DNA from: Ziziphus jujuba
Lineage: Eukaryota > Streptophyta > Magnoliopsida > Rosales > Rhamnaceae
Length of the DNA stretch: 64,000 nucleotides
Direction: 5' to 3'
Assembly (NCBI RefSeq): GCF_031755915.1
Contig: NC_083388.1
Coordinates: 13,218,501-13,282,500, forward strand
Shown: one piece after another, positions 11,211-23,925 of the stretch
Numbering within the stretch: position 1 is the first letter of the stretch
How the letters are laid out: every line of letters begins with the position of its first letter
Program-made: the position numbers and the translations under genes
Notes under the pieces: generated by a model
Databases searched by the model: none
Told to the model about the DNA's origin: nothing
What the model saw: the letters and a program-made list of their open reading frames with translations, nothing else

Positions 11211-12893
11211 TCTCTTGCTTTAGTAATGTATAGCAACACGTGGTAGGAAAGTTTGGTTTCCTTGTGGCTTAGAGGCTAAATCTTTCAACAAATCCATTTC
11301 TTCTAAATCTAATCGAGCATTAACTCCATCCTTCGTCTTATCAAGAATATTATAGCAATGTATCATATATGCTCTCACAAATAGTTTTCTCAATATGTAT
11401 GACATCTAGATTGTGTCGCACATGGAGAAATTTCCAATACTCCAATTTAAAAAAAGTGAACTTCTTCGTCCAACATTCTTCAGAACCAATTGTTCTTTTT
11501 TGTTTGTTTAAGTTATCAAAAGTCATTGAATTAAGCTTAGTTAAGATTTCTTCTCCAGTGAATGGTCGTAGAGGCAATCCAAACTCTTGAAACCCATTGA
11601 AAGCTTTCTTTTTCCTTTTGTATGGATGATTTGGAGGAAGAAATCTCCTATGCGTGGTAAAACTCATTTTGTTCCCATTCTTAAGCCTTCTAGCAAAGGT
11701 GTTTTCATGCAGATTTGATAAGCATAATATTCCTTTACTGCATAATTGGACAAGTTACCATAAGTTGGGAAATCATTTATTGTCTATAGCAACACTACCT
11801 TTAAGGTAAATTTCTTTTGACATTAAGCATTAAACACTGTAACACCCTTATTCCATTACTTTCATACGTCTTCAACTAATGGCTCCAAGTATACATCAAT
11901 ACATATGCTGGGTTATTTTGGTTCAGAAATTAGAAGACTTAACATTATAAATTTTTGCTTCATACACAGCCAAGGAGGAAGATTATACACAATTGTCATC
12001 AAAGGCCAACAAGTATACCTACTGCTACTATGTGGATTAACTCCATTTGTTGCAAACCAAAGTCTTAAATTCCTATCTTCTATTGCAAAGTTTGGCCATA
12101 AAAGATCAACCAACTTCCAAGATGGAGAATTTGTAGGGTGTTGCATTTCGCCTTTCTTAACCTTCTCCCATTGGCATGTCATGTCAAATTCTTAGTTGTT
12201 TTAGCACTATGAAACATTCTTTTAAAACGTGGAATTGGTAGAAAATACCATAAAACCTTATTTGGAATATTGTTAACAACTCCACTTTTACTAATTTTTC
12301 ATATAGAAGATCCACATTTAGGACATTTCATTAAGCTCCAAATATACTTTCCTAAACAAAATGCAACTTTTAGGACATGTGTGAATCTTCTCGTACTCCA
12401 TCCGCAAAGCAGCCAAAGTCTTCTTAACATTTTACATGGATGTTGGAAACACATTATCATTTGGTAATATCTCTGATAACAATTTCAATAGTACATCAAA
12501 GCTCTTATTGGAATATTCATATATTGCCTTTAAGTTATACAGTTTAACCAAAATCGATAACTTGGTAAATTTGGTACAACCTGGCTTCAAAGGTTTCTCC
12601 GCATCCTCCAACAACTTAGCAATTTCATTAGGATCATTATCAAAATTATCAAGGGCAGCACGAGTCATTTCTATGTTATTAAAAGCCACATCTTCCTTAT
12701 TACCATTATCATCTTCATCAAATGCTACATTCATTTTCCCAAAAGAAGAGGATGTCCAAATACCATCATCACATGACTTACCATGCCATCGATGATAATT
12801 GATATCAAACCCATTCCAATATATATGACCTTTTATATCCTTAATAATATGGATTTCCATATTCCCACACTTCATGCAAGGACATCGTATGAC
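11211..12893 (-). pseudogene. CACTA TNP2-type transposase (Transposase_21-like), main body, disrupted
   Basis: In coding order: CPCMKCGN and KGHIYWNGFDINYHRW (about 12870-12790), AEKPLKPGCTKFTKLS and EILPNDN (frame 12432-12875), CPKCG and VLWYF (about 12290-12240), then the frame 11913-12182 with WPNFAIEDRNLRLW, YNLPPWLCMKQK and MLSLL. The frame 11350-11667 follows, with HRRFLPPNHPYKRKKKAFNG and LEYWKFLHVRHNLDVIHIEK, and 11220-11405 with NARLDLEEMDLL. This is the cut-and-paste transposase of plant CACTA elements. Frameshifts separate all blocks. The N-terminus lies 36 kb away at 49293-49394 because R2 is inserted at 12894. Confidence 0.85.
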
Positions 12894-13826
12894 TGATGAG
12901 GATCATCATGGGAGTATTTAAAGATGCAGTCCTAAGCCATTGGAATTGCCAACTAGACCAATTATAAGAGCTTATGCAAAGAGGTTTAAAAAAGCATTGA
13001 ATTGTCTTATTCGCGAGGTGTTTATCAATAAAGAGTTCAAGAGTTTTACTAAGGAAGAAACGAAATTGGCAACAATATTGAGTATTGAAGGATGTGGATA
13101 TGAAGGCATGAAGGAGGCCAACATTAGAGGCAATTTGGTTATTTCTCAAAAGTATGATGACATGCCACTTTGATATAATGGCATCCTTGTACACGTGGGA
13201 TCTAAGTGGCTATCCAATGTGGCTTGAAAAGAAAGAAATCAGCTTGTTTTCTTTTTAGGCCGAATTAAGTGTCTTACTTGATCACTAAATTACTTGTTCT
13301 CCAAATTTTACGATTTTAGTCTTATTTGGATTTTAGGAAACTTTTAATTTTTATTATGTTTTTAATTATTTTTAGTTGGATAATTAATTGTTAACTAGTT
13401 TTCTAATTTTAATCTATCAAGTAATTAGTCACTTTCCTAAACTATAAATGAATTGACTAATTAAATTTAAATTAGAAACTAAGTTAGAATTTATGGTTTA
13501 GGATTTAGGAAACAATTTTGGGCGATTTTTTTTATCATTATATTTTTTGCTTGTACTATTGCTTATAAAAAAAGCTTCAATTTCATTAATACATTAACTT
13601 TTGGTCTTTAACAAAATTTAATACTTGCAAGAGTTAAACATATTGGTTCTTTAACAACTATCCTTTGAACTTTTCTAACCTAAGAATTAAAGTTTAAACT
13701 TTGACTTACCAACAAGGTATTTCCGCAACCCTTTTATGGCATCATTAATTCTACAAAACCTGAATAAATTAGATGAACAAGTATTAGTTTGTACGGATCT
13801 AAGTTGGATTGCTTAGGCTTGTATCA
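12894..13826 (+). repeat. R2 5' LTR
   Basis: It starts TGATGAGGATCATC and ends CTTGTATCA, followed at once by a primer site. It is homologous to 48396-49287. The first 280 bases encode a pol tail (LELPTRPIIRAYAKRFKKAL, frame 12940-13173), analogous to the LTR-encoded tail of the R1-type family. Non-coding AT-rich DNA follows. Confidence 0.85.
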
Positions 13827-14846
13827 ATTTGGTATCAGAGCAAACTTCTAATTTTCAAGTTTGATTAACTTTTAAATGTGATTTTTGTGTTTTTGCTACA
13901 ATTTAGCATTAAGTTAGATTGCATTCTAATATATTTGTGTTAGTTCTTCATCATCATTATCTAAAAATTCAAAAAAAAAAAAAATTAATCTTGCATTAGG
14001 TTTTGTTTGAGTTTGAATCTTGTTTAAGTTTTCTCGAGTATCAAACTTCGTTTGAGTATGAATATTTTGGTGTTCTTGCATCCTTGTCAAAAGACATTAG
14101 TGGATCTAAATTGAATCAAACTTTATCCATTGGTGTAATTTTTGAGTTGTATTGAATTACTTGGATTTTTATTTGATTTTGGTGATATTGTTGTTGCTGT
14201 TTTAGTACAAAAAATGAAAACATAAAAAAAAGGTAAAAGCCAAAGTTTATTGTGAAGATTATTGTGATCTTGTTGCTGGTTTTGGTTAATATATATATAT
14301 ATATATATTGTGCAAAATGAGTGATTTAGGTTTAGTTAGAAAAAGGAGCACTAAGCCTTAAGATTCAAAGAACCAATAAGGGTCAATTTAAGGTATTGTT
14401 TTCTTACTCTTTGATTATTGGGTTTAATTGATTCTTTCTCATCTCAAATTGCCTTTTGCTATCTAAATCACTTGCTATTTCTAGATTTTCTATTGTGGTT
14501 ATTTTGTTTCAATTCTTTGGTCAATTTCTTTCAATTGGTTGAAACTAGTTGTTTTATTATTTATTTTTGCTTACTTCTTGTTTTTCTAAGTTAGTCAATC
14601 GTGTAGATAAGTTAATTGGACCTAATTTTCAACTTAGTATAGTTTGGGATTTAGTTTGTAAAGAACCAATAGATTTAACTAAGAGAGGAAAAATGTACGA
14701 AAGTGTGAGGTCATTAGAGTGTAAAAGCCAAAATTAGTGTGCAAACACGAGTGTTGAAATTTAATTGAGTGAAATATGTGAGGGAGTGAAATTGTGAGAA
14801 TCTCTCATATTATTGTGATTTCATTACTAATCTTGTTCTAGAATAA
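13827..14846 (+). other. R2 primer site and leader
   Basis: TGGTATCAGAGC at 13830-13841 is a perfect match to the plant initiator-Met primer site, four bases after the LTR. The rest is AT-rich leader with an A run (13973-13984) and an AT microsatellite (14289-14308). No coding signal. Confidence 0.85.
14289..14308. repeat. (AT)n microsatellite
   Basis: Ten AT units in the R2 leader. Confidence 0.95.
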
Positions 14847-15905
14847 ATGGCACAAAAAATAATTTTAATTTACGACCTTTGTAAGCTTTAATAGATGATG
14901 AAGAAGCTCCAGGTGGAATCAAGGCTGAATTGAAGGCAAAAATAAAAAGGCTTAGGGAATAAATGAATGATGTCAAATCAAGGTTGGATGCTTCCATACA
15001 ACAAACAACAACATTAGTTGGAAGAAATAGGGGAAAAGTTATGCAAAGAGATGAATGTATTAGTAGAACCGATGGAGGTGATTTGAGAGATGAAGAAGCC
15101 AATTCAACAAGTATAGGAAGGAGGAACTGTGGGGAAGACAATGGGGGTATCAACCTTAAAATACCTTCATTCCATGGTAAGATGGACCTCAACACTTACC
15201 TTAAGTGGAAGCAAAGAGTTAAGAGGGTTTTTTTTATTGTTGTGATTACTTGGAATCTAAAAAGGTCAAACTAGCAAGTATGGAGTTTCTTGATTATGCT
15301 CTAAAGTGGTGGGATAAGGAATGTACTACTAGGAGGAGAGCTGGCCAAGCACTAATGTACTACTTGGGATAGATGAAAACTTTAATGAGAAGGAGGTTTG
15401 TACCTAGGCATTATCAGCGTAATATTTATCAAAAGTTACAAATTTGTTCTTAAAGTTCAAGGGTGTATAGGAGTACCACCAAGAGATGGAGTCTCTAATG
15501 CTTAAAGTTAATATGGTGGAGGATGAGGAATTTACAGTGACTTGATTTCTTGTGTGCTTGAACAAGAACATTGCTAACCAAGGGGATTCACATCAATATA
15601 TGGATCTTGAGGAGATGTTGCATATGGTGATCAGAATATAGTAATAACTCAAAAGGGGGGGTACCATACGCGTATCTAGTGCACCAAGCCCTTAGAAATC
15701 AACATCCAATCCGTGGAGCACCAATAAAGCCAAACTAGATTTCAAAACAACTTCAAGGCTGAAAATAAATGCTAATGCTGAAAGTTCTAAGCCACTCCAA
15801 TCAAGTAAGTTCGATAAAATCCTTTCTCATAATCGTGATATAATGTGTTTCAAGTGTTAAGGCAGGGACATATAGCTAGTCAATGTCCAAATTGAAGGAC
15901 AATGG
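14847..15905 (+). pseudogene. R2 gag, broken
   Basis: It begins near the ATG at 14847, with stops early on. A readable stretch is 14963-15274 (GGINLKIPSFHGKMD, YLKWKQRVKRVF). Then come shifted pieces with RRRFVPRHYQR near 15390 and LEEMLHM near 15610. The zinc knuckle near 15850-15895 reads CFKC then, after a one-base shift, GHIASQCPN. Many stops. Confidence 0.75.
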
Positions 15906-16545
15906 TCATACAAGAGAGTGGAAAAGTAGAGTCTAAGGAGGAGAATTCAAGTGACAATGAGATGCCATTTTTGGAAGATTGCAATAATTATATACACGAG
16001 GAAGAGCTGCCATATTATAAAGGTTTGAATTTGGTGGCAAGACTAATATTAGCATTATACAAAGATGAGAAGGATATACAATGTGAGAACATATTTCATA
16101 GTAGATGCAAAAATCCAAGACAAGGTATGTAATGTGATAATTGATAGTGGTAGTTGTGCAAATGTTACTAGTACTTTGCTTGTTGAAGAACTAGGTTTAC
16201 CTGTATTTAAATATTCAAACCCCTATAGGTTACGATGGTTAAATAATAACGGTGATATAAAGGTGACTAAACAAGTCAGGGTTACTTTTACTATCAAGAA
16301 ATATATTAATGAAGTTTTGTGTGATTTAGTTCCTATGGAGGCTGAACACTTGTTATTAGGCCATCCTTGGCTATTGACAAGGATGCCCTATATCATGGTG
16401 AAACTAACAAGTATGAGTTTAATTTTAAAGGTAAAAGAGTTGTACTTGTTTCATTATCTTCTAGATAGGTACTAGAAGATCAAATAGCCATACAAAAGTC
16501 AATGGGGAAGTAAATTGCAAGAGAGGCCAAAAATCAAAAGGGAGA
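15902..16545 (+). pseudogene. R2 aspartic protease
   Basis: The frames 15902-16132 and 16065-16475 overlap at a frameshift. The active site is IIDSGSCANVTS, DSG at 16143-16151, followed by GLPVFKYSNPYRLRWLNNNG and LLLGHPW. Active-site residues look intact. The C-terminal end is shifted. Confidence 0.8.
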
Positions 16546-17164
16546 GAGAATGATTCCACCTTTGGCTAACAACAAAAATTCAAAGAAAGAGAAATCATGT
16601 GAGGCCGAGCTACATTCCAAGAAAGAGAGTGTTAAATACATCGGTGAAAGTGAGACGAAAGAAAAAGAAAAACAAGAAGGAAAGAGGGGAAAGAAAAAGG
16701 AAGTATTTTATGCAAAACCGAGTAAAATAAAGAAAGCTTTCTTGAGCAAGAAGCCAATGGTTGTAATGATGTGTTATTTGAATTATTTGGCTAACGTTGA
16801 TTATCCTGTTTTGCCTTATTCTATTATGTCTTTTTGTAGGAATATGAAGATGTCTTTCTAGAGGAGATTCCTAAAGGATTACCTCCATTAAAAGAAATTG
16901 AGCATCAAATAGATTTCAGTCTTGGAGCTGCAATTCCCAACAAGCCTACATATAGAACGAAATCCAGAGGAAATAAAGACATTACAACATTAAGTAACTG
17001 AACTTTTTGATAAAGGATATGTTAGAGAAAGAATGAGTCTTTATGTTGTGCCTGTGTTATTGGTACCTAAAAAAGATGGAACATGGAGAATTTGTGTTGA
17101 TTTTAGGGCCCTTAGTAACATAACTAATAAGTATAGACATCCAATACCTAGGTTAGACAATATG
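16546..17164 (+). pseudogene. R2 protease-RT linker and RT N-terminus, cut by S2
   Basis: The Lys/Glu-rich linker is open at 16550-16861. RT begins with IPKGLPPLKEIEHQIDFSLG and, after a frameshift, SLYVVPVLLVPKKDGTWRI and [14 protein letters not shown] (to 17159). The frame stops exactly at S2 (17165) and continues at 23926 with MLDELYCA. Together these pieces give the usual RT order. Confidence 0.8.
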
Positions 17165-18253
17165 TGATGAGAATTTGCACGTGCCCACACAACCAACAAC
17201 CTGCTAGGGTGTTGACCCGATACGGATGAAGACCGGGCCTATCACTAGGGATTAAGCTAAGAGATTTTAGGACAAGCTGGATGCCTTTATATAGGGAGTA
17301 ATTAATTCATGAAAGGGCTTGTTAATACTCGAAAATACAAAGCCTGTTTTAAGCATCAAAGTGGTGGAGGCCGATGTGGACCTGGGTAGTTGTTTTCGTC
17401 CAAATATGGACTCCGGGAAGCAAGAAATGGTTCCAACACTTCATGGATTTTATGAATGTGATTAATAGGACATGGAATCTAGGAAATACAGAATCAAAAG
17501 CATCTAAAATGGTCTTGTATGGACAGCAAGTCAATTTGGTCGAAAATGTGTTGTTTAGCCACTGACTTTGACTGTTCTTCTTGTTCAAGCAAGTTTAACC
17601 TATTCCAATCAAGGGGCAACATGTGAGAATAATTATTAATCATAAGTGGTATTGGACATGGCATATGGAAGTTGATTTGGAGCCCAAACAAGCTCGAAAT
17701 TGGTCAAAGTTAGCTTACTTGGAAAGATAGTCAATTTGTTTCCTAATTTGATTTTAACTTTTTGTTTGAGGAAATTAATCTTTTATGTGGTTTCTATTTA
17801 TTTATTTATTGGAAAAATCAACATAGAAAAGTTATTATTTTATTATTTTCATTGTAAATTAAGTAATTCCTATTTTAAAATTAAGGAATTAATTAATCCA
17901 AACTAGAATAGGAAAAGAGGTGATTTTTTGGCTGTCATTAGGTTTCCTATTCTATGTGGCCGGTTTTACCTAGTTAAATGGGGTTTTATTTTGTAACACT
18001 GCCCATTTAAGAGCTTATTTTATCAATAATATTTACTACATTATCCATACAAAAAATTAATTGTGAGATTGAATTTCTCTTTATTCTCTTTGAACACTTA
18101 AAACACCATTAGAGAGTGAGTGTTTTATTCTTGACTTATTAATAGGATATCCATCACCTATTATGACGTCTTCATTATACCAAGGTTTCTAATCATAATT
18201 TGGTTAGGGGTTGAGGTCAATCTATTAAAAATCTAAACTTAATTGAGATCCGG

Positions 18254-19384
18254 TGACACGAACCAAGGATGACCTGTGCCTAAACCCGTATTATATTAGC
18301 CCGGATCTAATTATGTTCAAGTTCTAATGGTCACCTCAACCCCTAACCAACCTGTGATTAGAAACCTTGGTATATAATGAAGATGCCACAATAGGTGATG
18401 GAAGGCCTATTGATAAGTCAAACTAAGACACTCATTCACTAACGATGTTTTAGGTGTTCAATAGAACAAAGACAATTCAATCTCACAAGTATTTTTCTGT
18501 ATAAAATTCAAGCTTAATTCTTATTGAAAAATAAGCCTTTAAATAGGCTACAAAGTCATGAAATAAACCCCAAAAAATAAAGGAAAAACTGACCATACAA
18601 AGGGGTTTCCTATGGTGGCTGAAATTCTCACTCCTTTCCTAATCTAATTTGGATTAATTAATTCCTTTACTTTGAATCAGGAATTAATTAACTTACAATG
18701 AAAATAATAAAATAATAACTTTCCTAAACTTATTTCTCCAGAAAATAAATAAATAAAAACCAAAAAGTAATGGTAATTTCCTAAAACAAAAAGTAGAATC
18801 AAATTAGGAAACTAAAATACTAGCTTTTTGACTAAGTTGACTTTGACCGATCTTTAACTTCTTTGAGCTCCAAATCAGCTTCTATATGCTTTTTAGGATG
18901 CCAAATAAGCTTATTATGGAGTCCCACACGTTTCCCTTGTTTGGAGGAAAAAGAAAAAGCCAACTCAGCACAATACAGTAAAGCCAGCACAAAATACATC
19001 GAAAACAGACCAAATATACTAACTGTCCATACCACCCCTTTTTAGACGACTTTGAAGCTGGTTTGACTTGATTATATGTCCTCTTAGACATATGTATTGA
19101 ATCCAGGAAACATTGGAACCATTTCATGCTTCTTGGACTCCAAAAATGTACCAAAACCGCTACCTGGGCCTATACCGGCTTCTACCACTTGTATGCTCAG
19201 AACATGTCTTGGATCTTTGAGTATGGACAAGCCCTCTTGAGAATGAATTACCCCCTGGATAAAGACAGCAATTTTGTTCCTAAACCTCATAGCTTGAGCC
19301 CTAGTGATCGGCCCAGTCTTCATCCGTATCAAGTCAGCACCCTAGCGGGTTGTCGGTTGTGCGGGCTCGGGGGGAATCACATCA
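18254..19384 (-). repeat. R3 3' LTR (1131 bp)
   Basis: It starts TGACACGAACC and ends GGGGAATCACATCA. The purine-rich tract AAGAGGAGGGGAA (minus strand) abuts it at 19385-19397. It carries the pol tail (RMKTGPITRAQAMRFRNK, frame 19084-19332). Confidence 0.9.
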
Positions 19385-19818
19385 TTCCCCTCCTCTTGAA
19401 AAGGATTTTCCCTCAAATCTAGTTCATCACCTGCAGCAAAAGGAAACAAATCAGCATCTTTGAATTTATCACTCATATTATACTCACCCCGTAAATCAAG
19501 CGTGTAGGCGTTTTCATTGATCCTTTCCAAAACTTTAAAAGATCCATATCCTCGCGGCATAAGCTTGTACTTTCTTTGTTCGGGAAACCTCTCATTCTTT
19601 GGTTGAAACCAAAACCAATCTCCTGGGTCAAACACTATCACAACAAATACTAGAAATACAAGTTCATCACACTTTTTAATATTAGCAAATAACCTCTCCC
19701 AAATTTTCAAATTTCCACTAAGTAAAGCTTTCAATAATACAGATAAAGTTCTATGCAACAAAAACATCTTTAAATAAGTATCTTTAAAATTTATGACCAG
19801 CAATGATTTCTTATTCAT
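19385..19818 (-). pseudogene. R3 scrambled pol: linker, integrase piece, RT piece, integrase tail
   Basis: One open frame (19342-19818) reads, in order: linker end (SLLVINFKDTYLK), integrase piece ([19 protein letters not shown]), RT thumb piece (RLFANIKKCDELVFLVFVV, with five residues lost), then integrase C-terminus (IVFDPGDWFW, FPEQRKYKLMPRG, ERINENAY). In normal copies RT precedes integrase, so the order is rearranged. The frame is still open through to the LTR. Confidence 0.85.
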
Positions 19819-20480
19819 AATTAATTAACATCACCAAAGCTAAGATAAAAATTTCTATTTTTCCTCTCTTTTCTTTCTTTTCCTTTCTCATTCACAATTT
19901 TATTGAATTTTGCATCACTCTCGGCTTTTTCTCCAAGTTTCTCACTCTTGGGTTTGTTAAAATTTTTCCATTCAACCTGGATTTTAGAGGACTTACCTTG
20001 GACAGCAAGCTCACCTTTCTCCTTTTGGGTGGATGGTGGAACCGTTGGTGCCATACTAGCCTTCTCTTTGAGCCTCTCGGCTTCCCTCCTTTATTGCACT
20101 TGAAGTTGATCGCTAAATACTTCCTTTGGAGTTAATGGCTCGAGCTTAAACTTTTTTCCTTTAAATTTAAATATAATGCTATTGTCTCTACCATAATGGA
20201 TAGCATCTCTATCAAATTGCCATGGTCTAACTAATAAAATATGTCCCACATGCATAGGAACAACATTACACAATACAACATCCACATATGTATCAATGCT
20301 GAATTTTACTTTGGCTTGTTTATTTACTTTTATCTCACTACTATCATTTAGCCATTATAATTTGTATGGTTCTGGATGTTTAATAGTTGTTAAGCCTAAT
20401 TTATCAACTACCATGCTACTAATTACATTTGCACAACTTCCACTATCTATAATGATACTACATATGTTACCTTGAATTTC
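19819..20480 (-). pseudogene. R3 aspartic protease and linker
   Basis: The active site IIIDSGSCANVIS has DSG at 20439-20447. Then follow GLTTIKHPEPYKL, a stop, WLND, and the frame 20091-20285 with VVPMHVGHILL and RPWQFDRDAIHYG. The linker is at 19821-20054 (APTVPPSTQKEKGELAVQ). Confidence 0.8.
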
Positions 20481-21869
20481 GCATCAGGTGTGGAGGGTGT
20501 TTTCCCTTTGGATTTGTTCCTCATCTTTGTATACAGTAAGGACCCTCTTTGCAACCAAGCTCAACTCATCCCTTGAAGGTTGGAATGTTTCGGGTTCCTC
20601 ATGCTCCTCATCTTTAACTTCTCCATCTTTAATTTTAGTTTCAGCATCACTTTCTTCACTTTCGGATTCTAGTTTGTCATTACCTTTCAACACCGTAATC
20701 CTCCTATTCGGGCATTGGCTAGTGATTTTGTCCTTGTTCCTGGCACTTAAAACACACAATTTTATGAGTTTTAGAAGGCTTAGGATCAGATTTACCTTCA
20801 CTTTTGTGTGCTTGGACAGATTTGGTTCTAGTCTCTCTCCTTGGCCGATTTGAACTTTCTTCTCCAACTTTTGGCTTTGGATTGTTTTCAAAGGTAGGAT
20901 TGTTTCTCCAGCCACTTGGAATTGATCTTCCACTGTTGGAAACTCCTCCAAACCATAAGCCTACACTCCTCCTGTTGAATTGACGCACCAATTTAATAGC
21001 CACATGCAACATCTCCTCCAATTCTACATATTGTTACGATTCTAGTTGATTGGCTATTTTACGATTCAAACCACCAAGGAACCTTGCCATAGTTGCTTCT
21101 CTATCCTCATTCATACTTAGCCTCATGATAAGCATCTCCATCTCCTTGTAATAATCCTCCACATACCTACTTCCTTGAGATAAAGATTGAAGCCTTTGAT
21201 GCAGCAACTTATGATAGTGTGCTGGTACGAATCGCTTCCTCATGGCTCCTTTAATTTGTCGCAATGTAGTGATCTAGTCATCACCAACTCTCCTTTGGGT
21301 GTTTTGCTCATTGATCCACCATTGGAGTGCATAATGACCAAACTCCATTGCTGCCAACTTCACCTTCTTGGCCTTCGAATAATTATGACAATAAAAAATC
21401 ATCTCCATTCTTTCCTCCCATTCCAAATATGCTTCCGGATCACTTTTTCCCATAAAAGGTGGAATGTTTACCTTAATATTTCCTAGATCATCATCTTCAA
21501 TCTTTGCTGGTCTCCCACAGATTGGCCTTTCTTGAGGTTCAAAAATTTCATCAAACCCCTCATCCAAGTCATCTCCATAGTTACTTCCCCCGAATTCCTC
21601 TCTTGGTCAACCTCGTCCTCCTCAACCTCGACCTCGTCCTCCATGAGCAGTTAATCTTATATTCGGCCCTCTTTGTGATGTTTCTATCATGTCCATACTT
21701 TGATCTATATTGTCAAATCGGGCATTCATCCGCTGCAATTGCTGCAATATAGCCCTCATGTCTGTTTGCTCACCACTCCCCGTAGGTTGGGAATCACCTT
21801 TAAATCCTACGGACTCCTCTACATTAATTCTCAAAGGTGGATCTCCTCTTCTCACCTTGAATCTGCCAT
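20481..21869 (-). pseudogene. R3 gag
   Basis: The start is the ATG at 21867-21869 (MADSR, then stop). Large readable parts are 21622-21855, 21274-21567 (FMGKSDPEAYLEWEERMEM, EFGHYALQWWINEQN), 21034-21264 (RKRFVPAHYHKLLHQRLQSL) and 20484-21021. The knuckle near 20715-20760 reads CFKCQEQG, with the His shifted. Gag is the best-preserved protein, as expected for an element that must be packaged. Confidence 0.8.
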
Positions 21870-23021
21870 GTTAGTATGAATAATACAAAAATAAAACAAA
21901 TTCTCACCAGGTTCACTCCCTCACATGTTTCACTCAATATAAGAACTCGACACTCGTGTTTACACATTAATTTCGGCTTTTAACCCTCTTTTGTGCTCAC
22001 ACTCTCTTGCTTGTTTTCTCTCAATGAATTATCTCAAAGTTCTAATTAAAACACCCACAAAACAGTAATCATATCACAAGTGTGTTTTAATTAAACTTAT
22101 CAACAAAACAGTAGCTAAAAGTAGGCAATCCCGAAAAATTCAACAAAACCTAGTTTTCAGCTTTTCTAGGCAAAATAAAGCAAATTAAGGAGAAAATCTT
22201 GGAATTTTTAAGAACTGGACCAGATGGTAAGAGATTAAGGATTCAAGAATATAATTTAGGAGAAAGAATTTCAAACTCAAACAAGAATCAAATCGAACAA
22301 AAATATATAATAGTGTTGGTTGTTGTTCTTGTAATTCAAGTTTTGTATCAAATCCTTTAACTAATTTTAATCTAATAATTCAAGCACCCAAAATTCCAAA
22401 TATCCAGCAGCAAAAATAGTTCTCCAGCAACTCAAATATTGAATAAATAATCAACAATTAGCTCCAACAAATTTCCAACAAACAAATCAAACTCCAACAA
22501 ACCGAAATTTTTTTTTATTAAGCTTTTTCTTTTTTTTTTTTTTTGGGTCTTTTTACTCATAGATCATAAAACAACTGCAGTAGCAAAGATCAACACTAAA
22601 AATTCCAATTCCACACCAAAAATCCACCAAACCCGTGGCCTCCAATAAAATACAAAAGTGCAGTTTTTTATTTTTTATTTTTTTTATATATCTGTTCGAA
22701 TTTTCCTCTTTTTTTTTTATTTTTTTGAATGTATGAATGCAAATATTGAAGACTAAAAAAACAAAGAAAAATCAACAAAAAACCAAAATTAACAAGAACA
22801 ATAATGAAAGACAACCAACAAACTAGGAAAACAAAATACGGTAAAACAAGGAAATCCTAATTCAACTAGGAATGAATTTTTATTTTTATTTTTTAAGATG
22901 CAGAACATGTATGATGATAGAAGCAACCTTAACCTAATGCTCAAATTGCAGAATAACACAAAAACATATAAATCAAAAAAAGATAGATTCAACCTGAACA
23001 AAATTTGGCTCTAATATCAAA
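21870..23021 (-). other. R3 leader and primer site
   Basis: AT-rich leader with T runs near 22508 and 22530. The primer site next to 23022 reads GATATTAGAGCC on the minus strand, two bases off the initiator-Met site. No coding content. Confidence 0.75.
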
Positions 23022-23868
23022 TGATACGAACCTAAGACGACCTGCGTCTAAACCCATATTATATTAGCCCGGATCTAATTATGTTCAAATTCTAATGGTC
23101 ACCTCAACCTCTAATCAACCTGTGATTAGAAACCTTGGTGATGGAAGGCCTATTGATAAGTCAAACTAAACACTCATTCATTAATGGTGTTTTTGGTGTT
23201 CAAAAGAACAAAGAGAATTCAATCTCACAAATAATTTTCTGTATAAAATTCAAGCTTAATTATTATTAAAAAATAAGCCTTTAAATAGGCTACAAATTTG
23301 TGAAATAAACCCTAAAAAAGAAAAGGAAAACCGACCATACAAAGTGGTTTCCTATGGTGGTCAAAATTCTCACTCCTTTAGGATGCCAAATAAGCTTATT
23401 ATGGAGTCCCACATGTTGTCCTTGTTTGGAGGAAAGAGAAAAAGCCAACTCAGCACAATACAGTAAAGCCAGCACAAAATACAGCGAAAACAGGCCAAAT
23501 TTACTAACTGTCCGTACAACCCCTTTTTGGACGACTTGAAGCTGCTTTGACTTGATTTTATGTCCTATTAGACATATGTATTGAATTAATGAAACATTGG
23601 AACCATTTCATGCTTCTCGGACTCCAAAAATGTACCAAAACCGCTACCTAGGCCCATACCGGCTTCCACCACTTGTATTCTCAGAACATGTCTTAGATCT
23701 TCAAGTATGGACAAGCCCTCTTGAGAATGAATTATCCCCTGGATAAAGACAGCAATTTTTTTCCTAAACCTCATAGCTTAAGCCCTAGTGATTGGTCCGG
23801 TCTTCATTCATATTGAGTCAGCACCCCAGCGAATTGTCGGTTGTGTGGGCTCGGACAGAATCACATCA
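23022..23868 (-). repeat. R3 5' LTR with internal deletion (847 bp)
   Basis: It starts TGATACGAACC and ends CAGAATCACATCA. Relative to 18254-19384 it lacks about 260 bases, with the join near 23378 at a short T run. Confidence 0.85.
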
Positions 23869-23925
23869 TCCAGGCTAATATAATGTGGGTTTAGGTGCGT
23901 GTCAACCTAGGTTCGTATTAATATG

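Larger units (their letters stand above)
18254..23868 (-). mobile_element. R3: non-autonomous CRM-like element with scrambled pol, inserted in S2
   Basis: Minus-strand, 5615 bp: 3' LTR 18254-19384, scrambled pol 19385-19820, protease 19821-20480, gag to 21869, leader, 5' LTR 23022-23868. Flanks are TCCGG (18249-18253) and TCCAG (23869-23873), one mismatch, within S2. It lacks the RT palm, RNase H and the integrase core, so it could only have moved using proteins from an autonomous relative. It shares its pol breakpoints with R4, R6 and R7. Confidence 0.9.
17165..23920 (+). repeat. S2: solo LTR of the R1-type family, split by R3
   Basis: Left part 17165-18253 and right part 23874-23920 together make one plus-oriented LTR (starts TGATGAGAATTTGC, ends GGTTCGTATTA). 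Perfect 5-bp duplications ATATG flank it (17160-17164 and 23921-23925). No internal element sequence is present, so it is a solo LTR inside R2's RT. R3 is inserted near its right end. Confidence 0.9.
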
